Made by a program: the position numbers and the translations under genes | Shown here: positions 9,501-16,850 of the stretch, one piece after another | How positions within the stretch are numbered: the first letter of the stretch is position 1 | How the letters are laid out: the number at the start of each line of letters is the position of its first letter | Assembly (NCBI GenBank): GCA_964626055.1 | Contig: CAZVDF010000001.1 | Span: 1-64,000 of the forward strand | Length of the DNA stretch: 64,000 nt | Direction: 5' to 3' | DNA from: JAFGSG01 sp964626055 | GTDB taxonomy: Bacteria > Spirochaetota > UBA4802 > JAFGDQ01 | Notes under the pieces: model-generated | The model's database searches: none | What the model was told of the DNA's origin: nothing | Seen by the model: the letters and a program-made list of their open reading frames with translations, nothing else

Positions 9501-11375
9501 GGAATCGAACCTTATGCCGTCGATATCGAATGTATCTATGAGATCCGCTACGGAATGCGCGAGCCATTCCCAGACCTCAAACATCCTGTAATTATGTAGC
9601 CTGCCGTCGTCCCAGCTGCCGAACCGTCCGTCGGTCGAAGCGCGCTCCACAAGGCTGCCTTCATGGTTATAGCACTTCACAATGTATTCCGGCGGGAAAT
9701 CGCTCTTTCTGTTAAGATGCGGAACAATATCCACAATTATTTTAACTCCCAAGGTATGCGCCTTGTTGATAAGATTAATCAACTCCGTCTCGCCGCCGAG
9801 AGAGGATTCAATTTCGGTCAGGCTCATCGGCGAAAATGGCGACGGCGAAGTTGCGCCGTATGCCCAGTCCTCCCTGTTATGACCACGTTTTTGAATTCCA
9901 AGCAGGTATATCGCCGTTATGAAATAATTGTTCTTTAAATACTCAAGGTGTGCCGAAATATCCGCGAAGCTGCCCAGTCTTATCACTTCCCCGTACTCAT
10001 TATAGACCAGGCCCGGATGTCCCCCCTCGTCTTTCCAGAATATCCCGGTGTGGCCGTGTATATCCGGGAAGATCTCCAGTATCAGCTCTCCTCTTACGTC
10101 CGGGATCACGTTAATTCTGCCGCTGGTTCCAGGAATATTCATCCAGGACGCTTCTCTTTTTTTTCTGTACACAAGAAAATCATAATGACCGGATTCGTTA
10201 AAAGTTATGTCCGCAAAATAAGTCGCATTCCCGCTGTCCGGAATCAGCGGCTCATCGAAAAAATCCGTTCCGCTTTTATTGTTCCTGTAAAACCGCACAA
10301 AAAACTTCTGTTTGCCGGAAGGCATCTTGAATTCCAGCCTGAATTTTACGCCTGTACGCAGATTAATAAAACGCGTCGCTACCGGAGCGTCGAACTCTTT
10401 GAGGGAAAATATTCTTTCAAGCAGAAAGTTCGCCCTGTTCCTTACTTCATGAATGTCATGACCGGAGGCGGAAACCAGAAGCCTGGTAACTTCCCTTAAA
10501 GAAACGAAGTCGGAATTCTTCTTGTATCTTCTTGCCAGGCGTTCGAGAGTCTGCATCGCTTTTAAATTTTTATTATAATCGAAATTCATTTCGTTGCCGT
10601 GCATCCTTGCATCCAGCATTTTAAGCAACGTCTCTCTGTTTTTTGGCGTAAATCTGCCGATCGCAACCGGCTTTTCTTTTATTAATTCAATTTTTTCCGC
10701 CGGGATATACCTCAGAACTTCATCTACAAGATCGTTCAATGCTCTCGACACATGAGGCGGGAATACTTCGGTATGCGCATACCCTGTTTCAATAGCACGG
10801 CTTTCAATCATCAAAAGAAGCTTAAACGACTCGAACAGAGAATCGCCGTATTGCTTCTGTTCATTTGCGATCACGTCGAAAATATTGAAGCCAAGATAGA
10901 TCGAAGGGATCTCATCCCATTCGGGTCCGGTCCCGACATGGGAAATTACAGTGGTGCTTTCGGAAATATGGTAGATTGTAGGGCTGCCGGGCCTTTCGTT
11001 TATTAAAACAAATCTCCTTGAATATGTACTCGCAAGGTTCGCTTCGACAATTGCCTTATGAATAAAAAATACTGCGGATATCAATCGCGATGATGTTCTT
11101 GCATCGCTCAGCAACCTGCTGCGGTAGTTTTCATTGCCGTCGGAATTCCTGTCTACAATGCCGTTTTTAATTTCAATGAACCTGGAGCTGAGATCATCTG
11201 CGGACCTGCCCGCTTTGAGCTCGGAAATAATAAAAGTGTCCGGAATAAAATCGAAGCATCTGTTTTCTTTATATGCTTCGGAGATTTCCTCCCTTACAAG
11301 ATCATCTGTAACAAGATGTTCATCCTTTAATCTGAATCTCGCAAGACTGCTTAATGTTGATGTAGACTTCGGCAA
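6540..11375 (-). CDS. GH13 alpha-amylase / GT5 glycogen synthase fusion
   Basis: A 1611-residue two-enzyme protein for storage or structural alpha-glucan. Residues 1 to about 425 form an N-terminal helical and beta-sandwich part of no clear family. Residues about 430-960 are a GH13 barrel: LILEIFPDIHGHTGIFW at the first strand, GIRFDSAHAVP with the nucleophile Asp near 622, NIAECYWG with the acid/base Glu near 711, and LGNHDERR near 770. Residues about 1065-1611 are a GT5 synthase: AEAEPFSKSGGLANV (ADP/UDP-glucose binding), HRISEQKGYQLML, and the donor-site SMSEPGGISQLEAMACG. No signal peptide or membrane helix is seen, so it is probably cytosolic. GH13-GT5 order is known from fungal alpha-1,3-glucan synthases; ordinary bacterial GlgA is only about 480 residues. 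Whether the amylase part hydrolyses, branches or transfers glucan cannot be read here. Confidence 0.9.
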   Translation of the reverse strand: MPKSTSTLSSLARFRLKDEHLVTDDLVREEISEAYKENRCFDFIPDTFIISELKAGRSADDLSSRFIEIKNGIVDRNSDGNENYRSRLLSDARTSSRLISAVFFIHKAIVEANLASTYSRRFVLINERPGSPTIYHISESTTVISHVGTGPEWDEIPSIYLGFNIFDVIANEQKQYGDSLFESFKLLLMIESRAIETGYAHTEVFPPHVSRALNDLVDEVLRYIPAEKIELIKEKPVAIGRFTPKNRETLLKMLDARMHGNEMNFDYNKNLKAMQTLERLARRYKKNSDFVSLREVTRLLVSASGHDIHEVRNRANFLLERIFSLKEFDAPVATRFINLRTGVKFRLEFKMPSGKQKFFVRFYRNNKSGTDFFDEPLIPDSGNATYFADITFNESGHYDFLVYRKKREASWMNIPGTSGRINVIPDVRGELILEIFPDIHGHTGIFWKDEGGHPGLVYNEYGEVIRLGSFADISAHLEYLKNNYFITAIYLLGIQKRGHNREDWAYGATSPSPFSPMSLTEIESSLGGETELINLINKAHTLGVKIIVDIVPHLNRKSDFPPEYIVKCYNHEGSLVERASTDGRFGSWDDGRLHNYRMFEVWEWLAHSVADLIDTFDIDGIRFDSAHAVPIMMKRNNYPYINGSKRTHEEMAEGRIIVNDKEDGHFITTGYYDSACRDTIAVPFHYYFMLSIERKLREKNKDFFLNIAECYWGHEKYLTRAGIVPYNSALFKICENIIHGKTDVREIYHIYDHYFPSVLPPGTELLGILGNHDERRALNTFGHRGLRAAVGLTMFMSNIIMDYEGSAEGEGWKVFLDNIYVNWNQFENAANRSVYPFYREWYEFHRKTKGKGYLIWTNNNMAAAAINFSGDDIWIGVFNFADANQQVSLQFDNPVLPVKDGAFYKIADPLYSQITGASSFYAGYELKTSRLSTTVSYTDRIKLLQVIELSDIGDYYRDFLRDSYVRMCTISDVRHFASNFAFKELASKINSYDDFAGFLLTLKPLFQNSSYDIKDIPELGIKRSLFHICNYGIIEKDIVLGYINYLSSHPDESLRKIAEYIKVHNRTGAIIFLSAEAEPFSKSGGLANVVYELPRELVKQGEEVYVITGYYRHGSDKAVSKMLDAVEKYDVKYTGINVNFRIQQTEYTVGVHSGIVDGIRYFLLDHHEFFDGLYWGVTAVEKMRRRIAFARASIEVIVKFDLKPYFTFTNDAYAGLFNGILRSDHFYMSSPSFSMTKFLHIIHNGGWQYFDSFQFFENGLNLFDLFNMPSWRAGEFADPVHPDRINCMAAGIRFADKVVTVSPSYALQIERACDGLERVLRNVLGISNGIGKDFRKRVNEKYRESRFLERGYPRLIEYLKRHNLLREKIESRYPEMTLGIRAINKLKDEKRKYIVRRMINKLILQLEKNFKVDPDIVLLCMIHRISEQKGYQLMLEASEGIFAKLGCQAIIGGAVSSGDNRGEEIAHGLYLMSKHYPDRISMSFGFQDVNIPLLSCDYFCMPSMSEPGGISQLEAMACGCFVIARATGGLRDTVFPVNVSGTKVQGNGFLFTDFSPWAFYDAVERACGFLKNSGDDIIYKARIIAENSINYWDVSARKYVEEIYKFREVIR

Positions 11376-11603
11376 TACCTTACCCCTTCCGGCATATTTT
11401 GATTTCCGGGAATTTTACCGGTTTATACGGACACCTATTATAATTATAACAACGGGAATGGCAAGAATCATATGAAAATAATTTCAAATACTCCAGTGAT
11501 ATAAATCATTTAAAAATTGCAATTTTTAGGTTGACTTTCTGTTAAGAAGCTGTTTATTACTTTATCATAAACGAAAAAAATTGCAATATAATTATATCAT
11601 CTG

Positions 11604-11632
11604 TTGACATACTTTGAAACCCGGGATATAAT
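11604..11632 (+). promoter_or_regulatory. Consensus sigma-70-type promoter for the CBS gene
   Basis: TTGACA at 11604-11609 and TATAAT at 11627-11632 with a 17-bp spacer are a full-consensus pair. Transcription would begin near 11639, about 40 nt before the ATG at 11682. It lies in the 306-bp divergent region (11376-11681) in front of the fusion gene; I see no other clear element there. Confidence 0.85.
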
Positions 11633-11681
11633 ATTTCAGAAGAATGAAAAATTACTAATGAACTTTTCAGGAGGATGAGCT

Positions 11682-12128
11682 ATGAGAACGGTGAGAGATA
11701 TCTTGAACAAGAAAAAGCAAAAGGAAACATGGTCTGTTCGGCCGAAATCAACAGTATTCGATGCCCTGAAAATGCTGAAAGATAAGGAAATAGGAGCATT
11801 GATGGTCGTTGACGAAAAAGGCAAGGTTGCAGGGATCTTTTCGGAAAGAGACTATGCGCGTAAAGTAATCCTCAAAGGAAAATATTCCCGTGATACGCTG
11901 GTTCAAGAAATAATGACTCCTGCGAATAAAATGTTTACGGTAAGCCCGGATACGCCGCTTTATGAATGTATGGCGATCATTACGGATAAGCATGTAAGAC
12001 ATCTGCCTGTTTACGAAAAGAAAAAATATTTAGGATTAATATCTATCGGAGATATTATGAAATCTATCGTTACCGAGAAAGATGATATTATAAATCACCT
12101 GAGCGACTATATAGCGGGAAAATATTGA
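11682..12128 (+). CDS. Two-CBS-domain protein
   Basis: The 148-residue protein is made almost wholly of a CBS pair, a Bateman module that binds adenosyl ligands such as AMP, ATP or SAM and usually senses energy state. CBS1 spans about residues 7-60 (WSVRPKSTVFDALKMLKDKEIGALMVVD) and CBS2 about 72-127 (MTPANKMFTVSPDTPLYECM ... HVRHLPVYEKKKYLGLISIGDI). No effector domain is attached, so it acts alone or through a partner. AGGAGG seven bases before the ATG and a perfect promoter upstream suggest strong constitutive expression, and an intrinsic terminator follows. Its ligand and target are unknown. Confidence 0.93.
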   Translation: MRTVRDILNKKKQKETWSVRPKSTVFDALKMLKDKEIGALMVVDEKGKVAGIFSERDYARKVILKGKYSRDTLVQEIMTPANKMFTVSPDTPLYECMAIITDKHVRHLPVYEKKKYLGLISIGDIMKSIVTEKDDIINHLSDYIAGKY

Positions 12129-12167
12129 TCTGTTTTTTAATTATTAAATGCAATTAAATAAATACTT

Positions 12168-12200
12168 AAAAAAAGCGGAAGGTATTCTTCCGCTTTTTTT
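12168..12200 (+). terminator. Intrinsic terminator behind the CBS gene
   Basis: A 14-bp stem (GCGGAAG/CTTCCGC core with A and T runs) around a 5-nt loop, 40 nt past the CBS stop codon. It ends in a run of seven T and is nearly symmetrical. Confidence 0.9.
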
Positions 12201-12400
12201 ATTCGGAAAGTTAAAGCGGGGATTGCAGACCGGTCATCATTTGAACTAAAAAACACTTGCGGAAAAATAATTATCCTAATAATTCTATTTTAGAGTGCGT
12301 CCCGAAACCTATCATTATGAGATAAATTCGTATTACTGATCAGAATTATATATGCAGGGCAATATCAATTCTATCTATAAAGGACAACTATTACCAAATA

Positions 12401-13390
12401 ATGGCCAAAAGCAAAAAAAACCTTCTTATTGAAAAAATACAGCTGCTCCGTAACGCGAGCCTTTTTTCCAAGCTCAGGGAAGCGGAGCTTGAAATTGTAG
12501 CCGCTTACAGCGATTATTACGAATTTAAACAGGGACAGACTGTTTTCAGTGAAGGAAGCAATTCCGAAATGCTTTATATTGTCAAGGAAGGCGAAGTATT
12601 CGTCAGCAGAGAAATGAAAAACAGGGGCGTTATCGATCTTGCGAGATATATATCCAATGAAAGTTTCGGGGAATTGAGTTTACTTACCAGCAAATCCAGG
12701 AACGCGACCGCAGTCGCTGAAAGAGATACGACTTTGCTCGTCTTCCCTATGGAAGGAATAAACTTTAAAGACGTTCTCGAACGGCATCCCGAGATATCGG
12801 CCAGGATCTTACATAAATTTTTAGCCATAATTGCCGGCAGAATCCGCAACACAAATAAACTTATAGCGGAGAAAACCCCCTGGATAAGAGATCTCCGGAG
12901 GCAGATCTACAGCGATAAACTCACCGGGCTTTATAACAGGACGTTTATTGAAGAGGATTTCGCCGCTTATCTCCCGCAATACGGCGAATGCACAAGTCTT
13001 ATCATGATAAAGCCGGACAACTTCAAGGAAATAAACGATAATTTTGGCCATGACGTCGGAGATAAGGTACTAAGGCTGCTTGCAATATTCCTGCAGTCGA
13101 TTTTAAGGGAAGACGATATGGGAATCAGGTACAGAGGCGACGAATTTGCGGCCATCCTTCCGAACACGAGTACAGAACAGGCGCTGAAGATCGCCGACGA
13201 TTTAAGAACTACAATCATGGAAATGGACATAGGCAATGCGACTAACGGCGAACTGGATAAAATAACCGTGAGCATAGGAGTCTCAACATACCCTCAGCAT
13301 GCAGGAGACAACATAATGCTTGCCGACAGCGCTCATGAGAAGATGTTTGAAGCGCGCGAGAAAGGCGGCAACCGGGTTATTAGCGCGTAA
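12401..13390 (+). CDS. Cyclic-nucleotide-binding domain / diguanylate cyclase (RGDEF)
   Basis: A 329-residue cytosolic signalling protein. Residues about 15-140 form a CNB (Crp-type) beta-barrel with the phosphate-binding cassette around ISNESFGELSLLTSKSRNATAVA. The FGEL and RxAT pattern is the cNMP-binding signature. A linker leads to a GGDEF domain (about 175-329) with SDKLTGLYNR at its start. The active-site loop reads RYRGDEF near residue 246, so the first Gly of GGDEF is Arg, while the metal and base-binding DEF is kept. An RxxD product-inhibition site (REDD) stands five residues before the loop. It is followed 68 bp later by a paralogue with the same architecture. The Arg substitution leaves some doubt about catalytic activity. 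Confidence 0.92.
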   Translation: MAKSKKNLLIEKIQLLRNASLFSKLREAELEIVAAYSDYYEFKQGQTVFSEGSNSEMLYIVKEGEVFVSREMKNRGVIDLARYISNESFGELSLLTSKSRNATAVAERDTTLLVFPMEGINFKDVLERHPEISARILHKFLAIIAGRIRNTNKLIAEKTPWIRDLRRQIYSDKLTGLYNRTFIEEDFAAYLPQYGECTSLIMIKPDNFKEINDNFGHDVGDKVLRLLAIFLQSILREDDMGIRYRGDEFAAILPNTSTEQALKIADDLRTTIMEMDIGNATNGELDKITVSIGVSTYPQHAGDNIMLADSAHEKMFEAREKGGNRVISA

Positions 13391-13458
13391 AAAAATTTTT
13401 TATGAACTAAATCAAAATTAGAATTTCAAATAAGAAATTTAAAAAAACTTGCATTTAT

Positions 13459-14433
13459 ATGAAAAACAACATCGAATTTTTGCAGAACGTCGAATTGTTC
13501 TCATTGCTGTCCGGAGAAGAGATCGGCAGGATCATTAAATCGCTTCACTCGCTGGAAAAAGAAGCCGACGAGGTGCTCTTCAAGGAAGGCGATGAAGGCA
13601 ATGAACTATTCATCGTCAAGAGCGGCAGAGTGGCCAGTTTCGTTATGCTCCCGAAAGGAATTAAGCGCGAGATAGCAGAGTTTAAACCCGGGGATTTCTT
13701 CGGAGAAATGTCCATATTCGAAAATACCAACAGATCGGCTACTTGCTATACTAAGGAAAAATCTTCGCTTCTATCGCTTCGCGAACGTGACCTTTTCGAA
13801 TTAATTCTGTATGATCCCGAAATTGCGATTAAAATCATGTATAAAATGCTCAACATTACGGCGGATCGTCTTCTCGACAGGAGCGAATTTTTGTCCGATA
13901 TGGTACAGTGGGGCGAGGAAGCGCGGAAAAGAGCGATCACGGATGAACTTACCGGGATCTATAACCGGCGTTTTCTGGATGATTCCCTTGTGGACTATTT
14001 CGAAAAAGCGAAAAACAGCGGCAAGCCGCTTTCGCTCATAATGCTCGATATTGATAATTTTAAGGAATTCGGCGATATCTTCAAACAAAAACAGATAAAT
14101 GAAATAATTATCGATGTAGTATCGATCTTTAAAAAACATCTCCGTGAAAACGATATTGCCGCAAGATACGGCGGCGATGAATTTACAATAATTATGCCGG
14201 AGACCGATCTGGAATCTGCGTTTCAGGCAGCCGAAAAAATACGCGTTGCGGTCAGCGGACTTGAGCTGCCCGGTACAATTAAAAAAAACATTCCCAGGAT
14301 CACAATCAGTCAGGGAATAGCTTCATACCCTGAAAACGCCGACGACCTTGAAATTTTAAAAGCCAAAGCCGACAAAGCTCTTTATAAAGCAAAACTTGAT
14401 GGAAGAGACAAGGTTGTCGCTAGCAAGGAATAG
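13459..14433 (+). CDS. Cyclic-nucleotide-binding domain / diguanylate cyclase (GGDEF)
   Basis: A 324-residue paralogue of the preceding gene. An N-terminal CNB domain (about 10-125) carries FKPGDFFGEMSIFENTNRSATCYT as phosphate-binding cassette. A short helical linker leads to a GGDEF domain (about 165-324) opening with TDELTGIYNRRFLDD. The active loop is the canonical RYGGDEF (GGDEF at 238-242), and the RxxD inhibitory site (REND) is present, so an active and feedback-controlled c-di-GMP synthase is expected. The tandem pair with identical domain order suggests duplication and either heterodimerisation or different cNMP or sensitivity settings. Class I adenylate cyclase elsewhere in the window is a possible source of ligand. 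The ATG has no strong ribosome-binding site. Confidence 0.94.
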   Translation: MKNNIEFLQNVELFSLLSGEEIGRIIKSLHSLEKEADEVLFKEGDEGNELFIVKSGRVASFVMLPKGIKREIAEFKPGDFFGEMSIFENTNRSATCYTKEKSSLLSLRERDLFELILYDPEIAIKIMYKMLNITADRLLDRSEFLSDMVQWGEEARKRAITDELTGIYNRRFLDDSLVDYFEKAKNSGKPLSLIMLDIDNFKEFGDIFKQKQINEIIIDVVSIFKKHLRENDIAARYGGDEFTIIMPETDLESAFQAAEKIRVAVSGLELPGTIKKNIPRITISQGIASYPENADDLEILKAKADKALYKAKLDGRDKVVASKE

Positions 14434-14443
14434 CATGACTGTT

Positions 14444-15142
14444 TTATTGTTTTGTCTTTCCTATTACGGTTATTTTTATCCTTAGATTCTTCATGGTAAA
14501 CGTTGTAAATCTGTCAGGCCTGTATTTAATAAGATCAAAATCGACAATAGAACCGCTCCTGGTATTTGGACGAATTTTAACTTCAATGTGCGAAGCCGCA
14601 GGGATTCTTCCGACTCCGTTGCAAACATTGCAGTATCTGTCTTCGCCATAGCAAACATAGCAATTCATCCTTGAAGGCAGTTCAACATATGCGACGGCTC
14701 CTGTTTCGGATTCCTTCGGAGTAATGAATATTTCGATATCCTGCCCGAATGTGCGCATCCTTTCTTTTCTTCTTATTTTTTTATTCAGCAGTCTTGTAGT
14801 AAGAAGGTCTTTCAATGATATTGAATATTTGATACGGTTTTTCGGCAGGTAAACATAACCTTCTTTGTTGATCCTGTTTTTACCTAAAAGCTGGAGCGTA
14901 TAGTCTTTCCTCAGATCATCGTCTGCAAGAAGCTTATAGCCTTTGATTATGAGATCTACTTTTCTTCTGTCTTCGTCGGCATTTCTGCCGGAAATATCCG
15001 GATGATATATTTTTATCAGATTGCAGAAAGCAGATCTGATTAATTCTTTTTTTGCTTTATATGGAATATTCAGGATCTCGTAAAAGTCGATGATATTCCC
15101 TTTCTCATCGCAGTATGCTTTATTCATATATACAGCCCGCAT
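14444..15142 (-). CDS. DnaJ-like protein with J domain and single zinc finger
   Basis: A 232-residue co-chaperone-like protein. The J domain spans about residues 17-85 with DFYEILNIPYKA and the HPD tripeptide at 47-49 (IKIYHPD), needed to stimulate Hsp70 ATPase. A reduced DnaJ-type zinc region near 165-185 reads CYVCYGEDRYCNVCNGVG: one four-cysteine zinc unit instead of two. The C-terminal part (EVKIRPNTRSGSIVDFDLIKYRP) resembles the start of a DnaJ substrate-binding domain, which is truncated. It is smaller than DnaJ (about 375 residues), so it is a specialised type rather than the main chaperone. The start may be the internal ATG five codons on, as no clear ribosome-binding site is visible. 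It ends 10 bp from the convergent GGDEF gene. Confidence 0.85.
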   Translation of the reverse strand: MRAVYMNKAYCDEKGNIIDFYEILNIPYKAKKELIRSAFCNLIKIYHPDISGRNADEDRRKVDLIIKGYKLLADDDLRKDYTLQLLGKNRINKEGYVYLPKNRIKYSISLKDLLTTRLLNKKIRRKERMRTFGQDIEIFITPKESETGAVAYVELPSRMNCYVCYGEDRYCNVCNGVGRIPAASHIEVKIRPNTRSGSIVDFDLIKYRPDRFTTFTMKNLRIKITVIGKTKQ

Positions 15143-15289
15143 AAGGATATTATTGTTCCGTTTCGAGTGTAATATTCCGTAAATTATTCACATTCTCCTG
15201 ATTAGTCAAGCTGAATTACCGGATACCGAATATGGAATAATTACAAAATACAAATAATTATAAAATTAAACCATTTTTATTTAAAAATC

Positions 15290-15326
15290 TTGACACCTGC
15301 GGATATAATTGCAATTATGTTATAAT
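15290..15326 (+). promoter_or_regulatory. Fur-gene promoter region with palindrome
   Basis: TTGACA stands at 15290-15295, and a perfect 14-bp palindrome, ATAATTGCAATTAT, at 15305-15318 overlaps where the -10 box should be; TATAAT follows at 15321-15326. The AT-rich dyad resembles a Fur/PerR-type operator, which suggests that the regulator represses its own gene. The exact -10 box is unclear because spacings are not ideal. Confidence 0.5.
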
Positions 15327-15363
15327 TACGGGTTATTATTATTCAATTTTTCACTTTAAACGA

Positions 15364-15771
15364 ATGGAAACTTCAGAGATAAAAGATATCCTTTCGAAGA
15401 AAGGCATAAAACCGTCTCTTCACAGGATGAAGGTGCTGGAGTATCTTATTAAAATGGAAAACCATCCCACTGTGGATACGATCTATAAAGATATTCTGGA
15501 CGACATACCCACTCTTTCAAAGACTACCGTATACAACACTCTCAAGACATTTCAGGATTCCGGCATAGTTCAGGCAATTACTATCGAAGACAACGAAGTC
15601 AAGTATGATGCAACTACCGATAAACATGCTCACTTCAAATGCAGCAAATGCGGGCGGCTCTACGATCTGCCGATAGACACGAAAGTACTGCATTTAAAAT
15701 CGGTCGGCGGGCATTTAATTAAAGAAAGCCAGCTGTACTTCAAAGGCATATGCAAATCCTGCCAGAAATAA
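15364..15771 (+). CDS. Fur-family metal-dependent repressor, PerR-like
   Basis: A 135-residue DNA-binding repressor. The winged helix covers about residues 1-80 (KPSLHRMKVLEYLIKMENHPTVDTIY, then LSKTTVYNTLKTFQDSGIV). The C-terminal dimerisation domain holds metal ligands HAHFKCSKCG and a second CxxC, CKSC, near the end, so it has the structural zinc site of Fur/PerR. It sits directly upstream of rubrerythrin, with a palindrome in each promoter region, which favours a peroxide-sensing PerR role over iron uptake control. It is compact, and fine assignment between PerR, Fur and Zur is inference from context. Confidence 0.9.
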   Translation: METSEIKDILSKKGIKPSLHRMKVLEYLIKMENHPTVDTIYKDILDDIPTLSKTTVYNTLKTFQDSGIVQAITIEDNEVKYDATTDKHAHFKCSKCGRLYDLPIDTKVLHLKSVGGHLIKESQLYFKGICKSCQK

Positions 15772-15819
15772 TTCCATAGAACTCAACCGGAGCTTCATGC
15801 CCTGCCCTCCGTATATTTC

Positions 15820-15881
15820 TTGACAATAATATATACCGATTATATATTTGTAATAATTACATAATTACTATAATTATAGTA
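15820..15881 (+). promoter_or_regulatory. Rubrerythrin promoter and candidate Fur/PerR operator
   Basis: TTGACA (15820-15825) and TATATT (15843-15848) with a 17-bp spacer form a good promoter. A perfect 16-bp palindrome, TACTATAATTATAGTA, lies at 15866-15881, about 11-26 bases past the expected transcription start, where a repressor would block elongation or clearance. It resembles the TATAAT-x-ATTATA core of known PerR boxes. Confidence 0.65.
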
Positions 15882-15960
15882 TATTATTATGCTTGCTTTA
15901 TTTAATTTTATTATATATGTAATATTTTCTACTTCAATAATTATCAAGGAGGTTTATATA

Positions 15961-16533
15961 ATGAATATCAAAGGCAGTAAAACGGAAAAAAATCTTTTAA
16001 TAGCTTTCTCCGGAGAATCTCAGGCAAGAAACAGATACACTTATTTCGCTTCCAAAGCAAAGAAAGAGGGTTATGAGCAGATATCTGCCATTTTTCTCGA
16101 CTCCGCAGACCAGGAGAAGGAACACGCAAAAAGGGAATTCAGCTTTCTGGAAGGCGGAGACCTGGAAATAACCGCCGCTTTCCCCGCCGGCGTAATAGGG
16201 GATACGGCGTCCAATCTCAAGGAAGCGGCAGCCGGCGAGCATTATGAATGGACCGAGATGTATCCGGGATTTGCCAAGACAGCCGAAGAGGAAGGCTTTA
16301 AAGAACTTGCCGGTATTTTCAGGGCGATCGCTATCGCTGAAGAGCATCATGAGAGGAGATACCTGGAACTTCTTAAAAATCTTAAAGATGGCAAACTTTT
16401 TAAACGGGATCAGAAAGTCAAATGGAAATGCAGGAATTGCGGGTATATATACGAAGGATTGAACGCTCCGGAAAAATGCCCGGCATGCGATCACCCGCGG
16501 GCATATTATCAGATAATGAACGATATTTTCTAA
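15961..16533 (+). CDS. rbr: Rubrerythrin
   Basis: Peroxide-scavenging non-haem iron protein of anaerobes; it reduces hydrogen peroxide to water with electrons from rubredoxin. The 190-residue product has a four-helix ferritin-like domain with di-iron ligands in SGESQARNRY (Glu19), DQEKEHAKREF and AEEHHERRYLELL. A C-terminal rubredoxin domain carries CRNCGYIYEGLNAPEKCPAC. The ATG at 15961 is preceded by AAGGAGG; an upstream in-frame extension to 15889 is hydrophobic and lacks a site, so I rejected it. Position directly after the Fur-family gene and its operator-like palindrome suggests peroxide induction. Confidence 0.97.
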   Translation: MNIKGSKTEKNLLIAFSGESQARNRYTYFASKAKKEGYEQISAIFLDSADQEKEHAKREFSFLEGGDLEITAAFPAGVIGDTASNLKEAAAGEHYEWTEMYPGFAKTAEEEGFKELAGIFRAIAIAEEHHERRYLELLKNLKDGKLFKRDQKVKWKCRNCGYIYEGLNAPEKCPACDHPRAYYQIMNDIF

Positions 16534-16640
16534 TCAGGTACCGGGCATCCTGCCGGAACGCAAATTTTAAGCGTCTGAATACCTTTTACCATTTGCGTCA
16601 CGGCGGGAGAATATAATAGCTGTTTGAAAAGGATACTCTT

Positions 16641-16844
16641 ATGGAAAGCAAAAGATTCAAAATATCCAATATTTCATGCAAACATTGCGTCATGACGATA
16701 AAAAACGAGCTAAGCGAAATAAAAGGAGTCTCAAACGTCGAAGGCGATCCGGATTCAAAGACAATAACAGTCAGGTGGGATTCTCCGGCTACTTTAGATT
16801 CAATAAAGGAAAAGCTGAAGGAAATAAATTATCCAGCCGATTAA
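16641..16844 (+). CDS. copZ: Heavy-metal-associated domain protein, copper chaperone
   Basis: A 67-residue single HMA domain with the metal-binding CxxC at residues 13-16 (NISCKHCVMTIKNEL) and the beta-alpha-beta-beta-alpha-beta pattern ending in LKEINYPAD. It probably carries Cu(I) in the cytosol and hands it to the P-type ATPase encoded 6 bp downstream; the two genes are surely co-transcribed. The usual GM(T/H)C is ISC here, which is tolerated in the family. Zinc or another soft metal is possible but less likely given its partner. Confidence 0.88.
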   Translation: MESKRFKISNISCKHCVMTIKNELSEIKGVSNVEGDPDSKTITVRWDSPATLDSIKEKLKEINYPAD

Positions 16845-16850
16845 AACGCG

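Noticed and set aside
15889..15960. Upstream extension of rubrerythrin by 24 codons
   Set aside because: It is hydrophobic, unlike the family, while a perfect AAGGAGG stands before the ATG at 15961.
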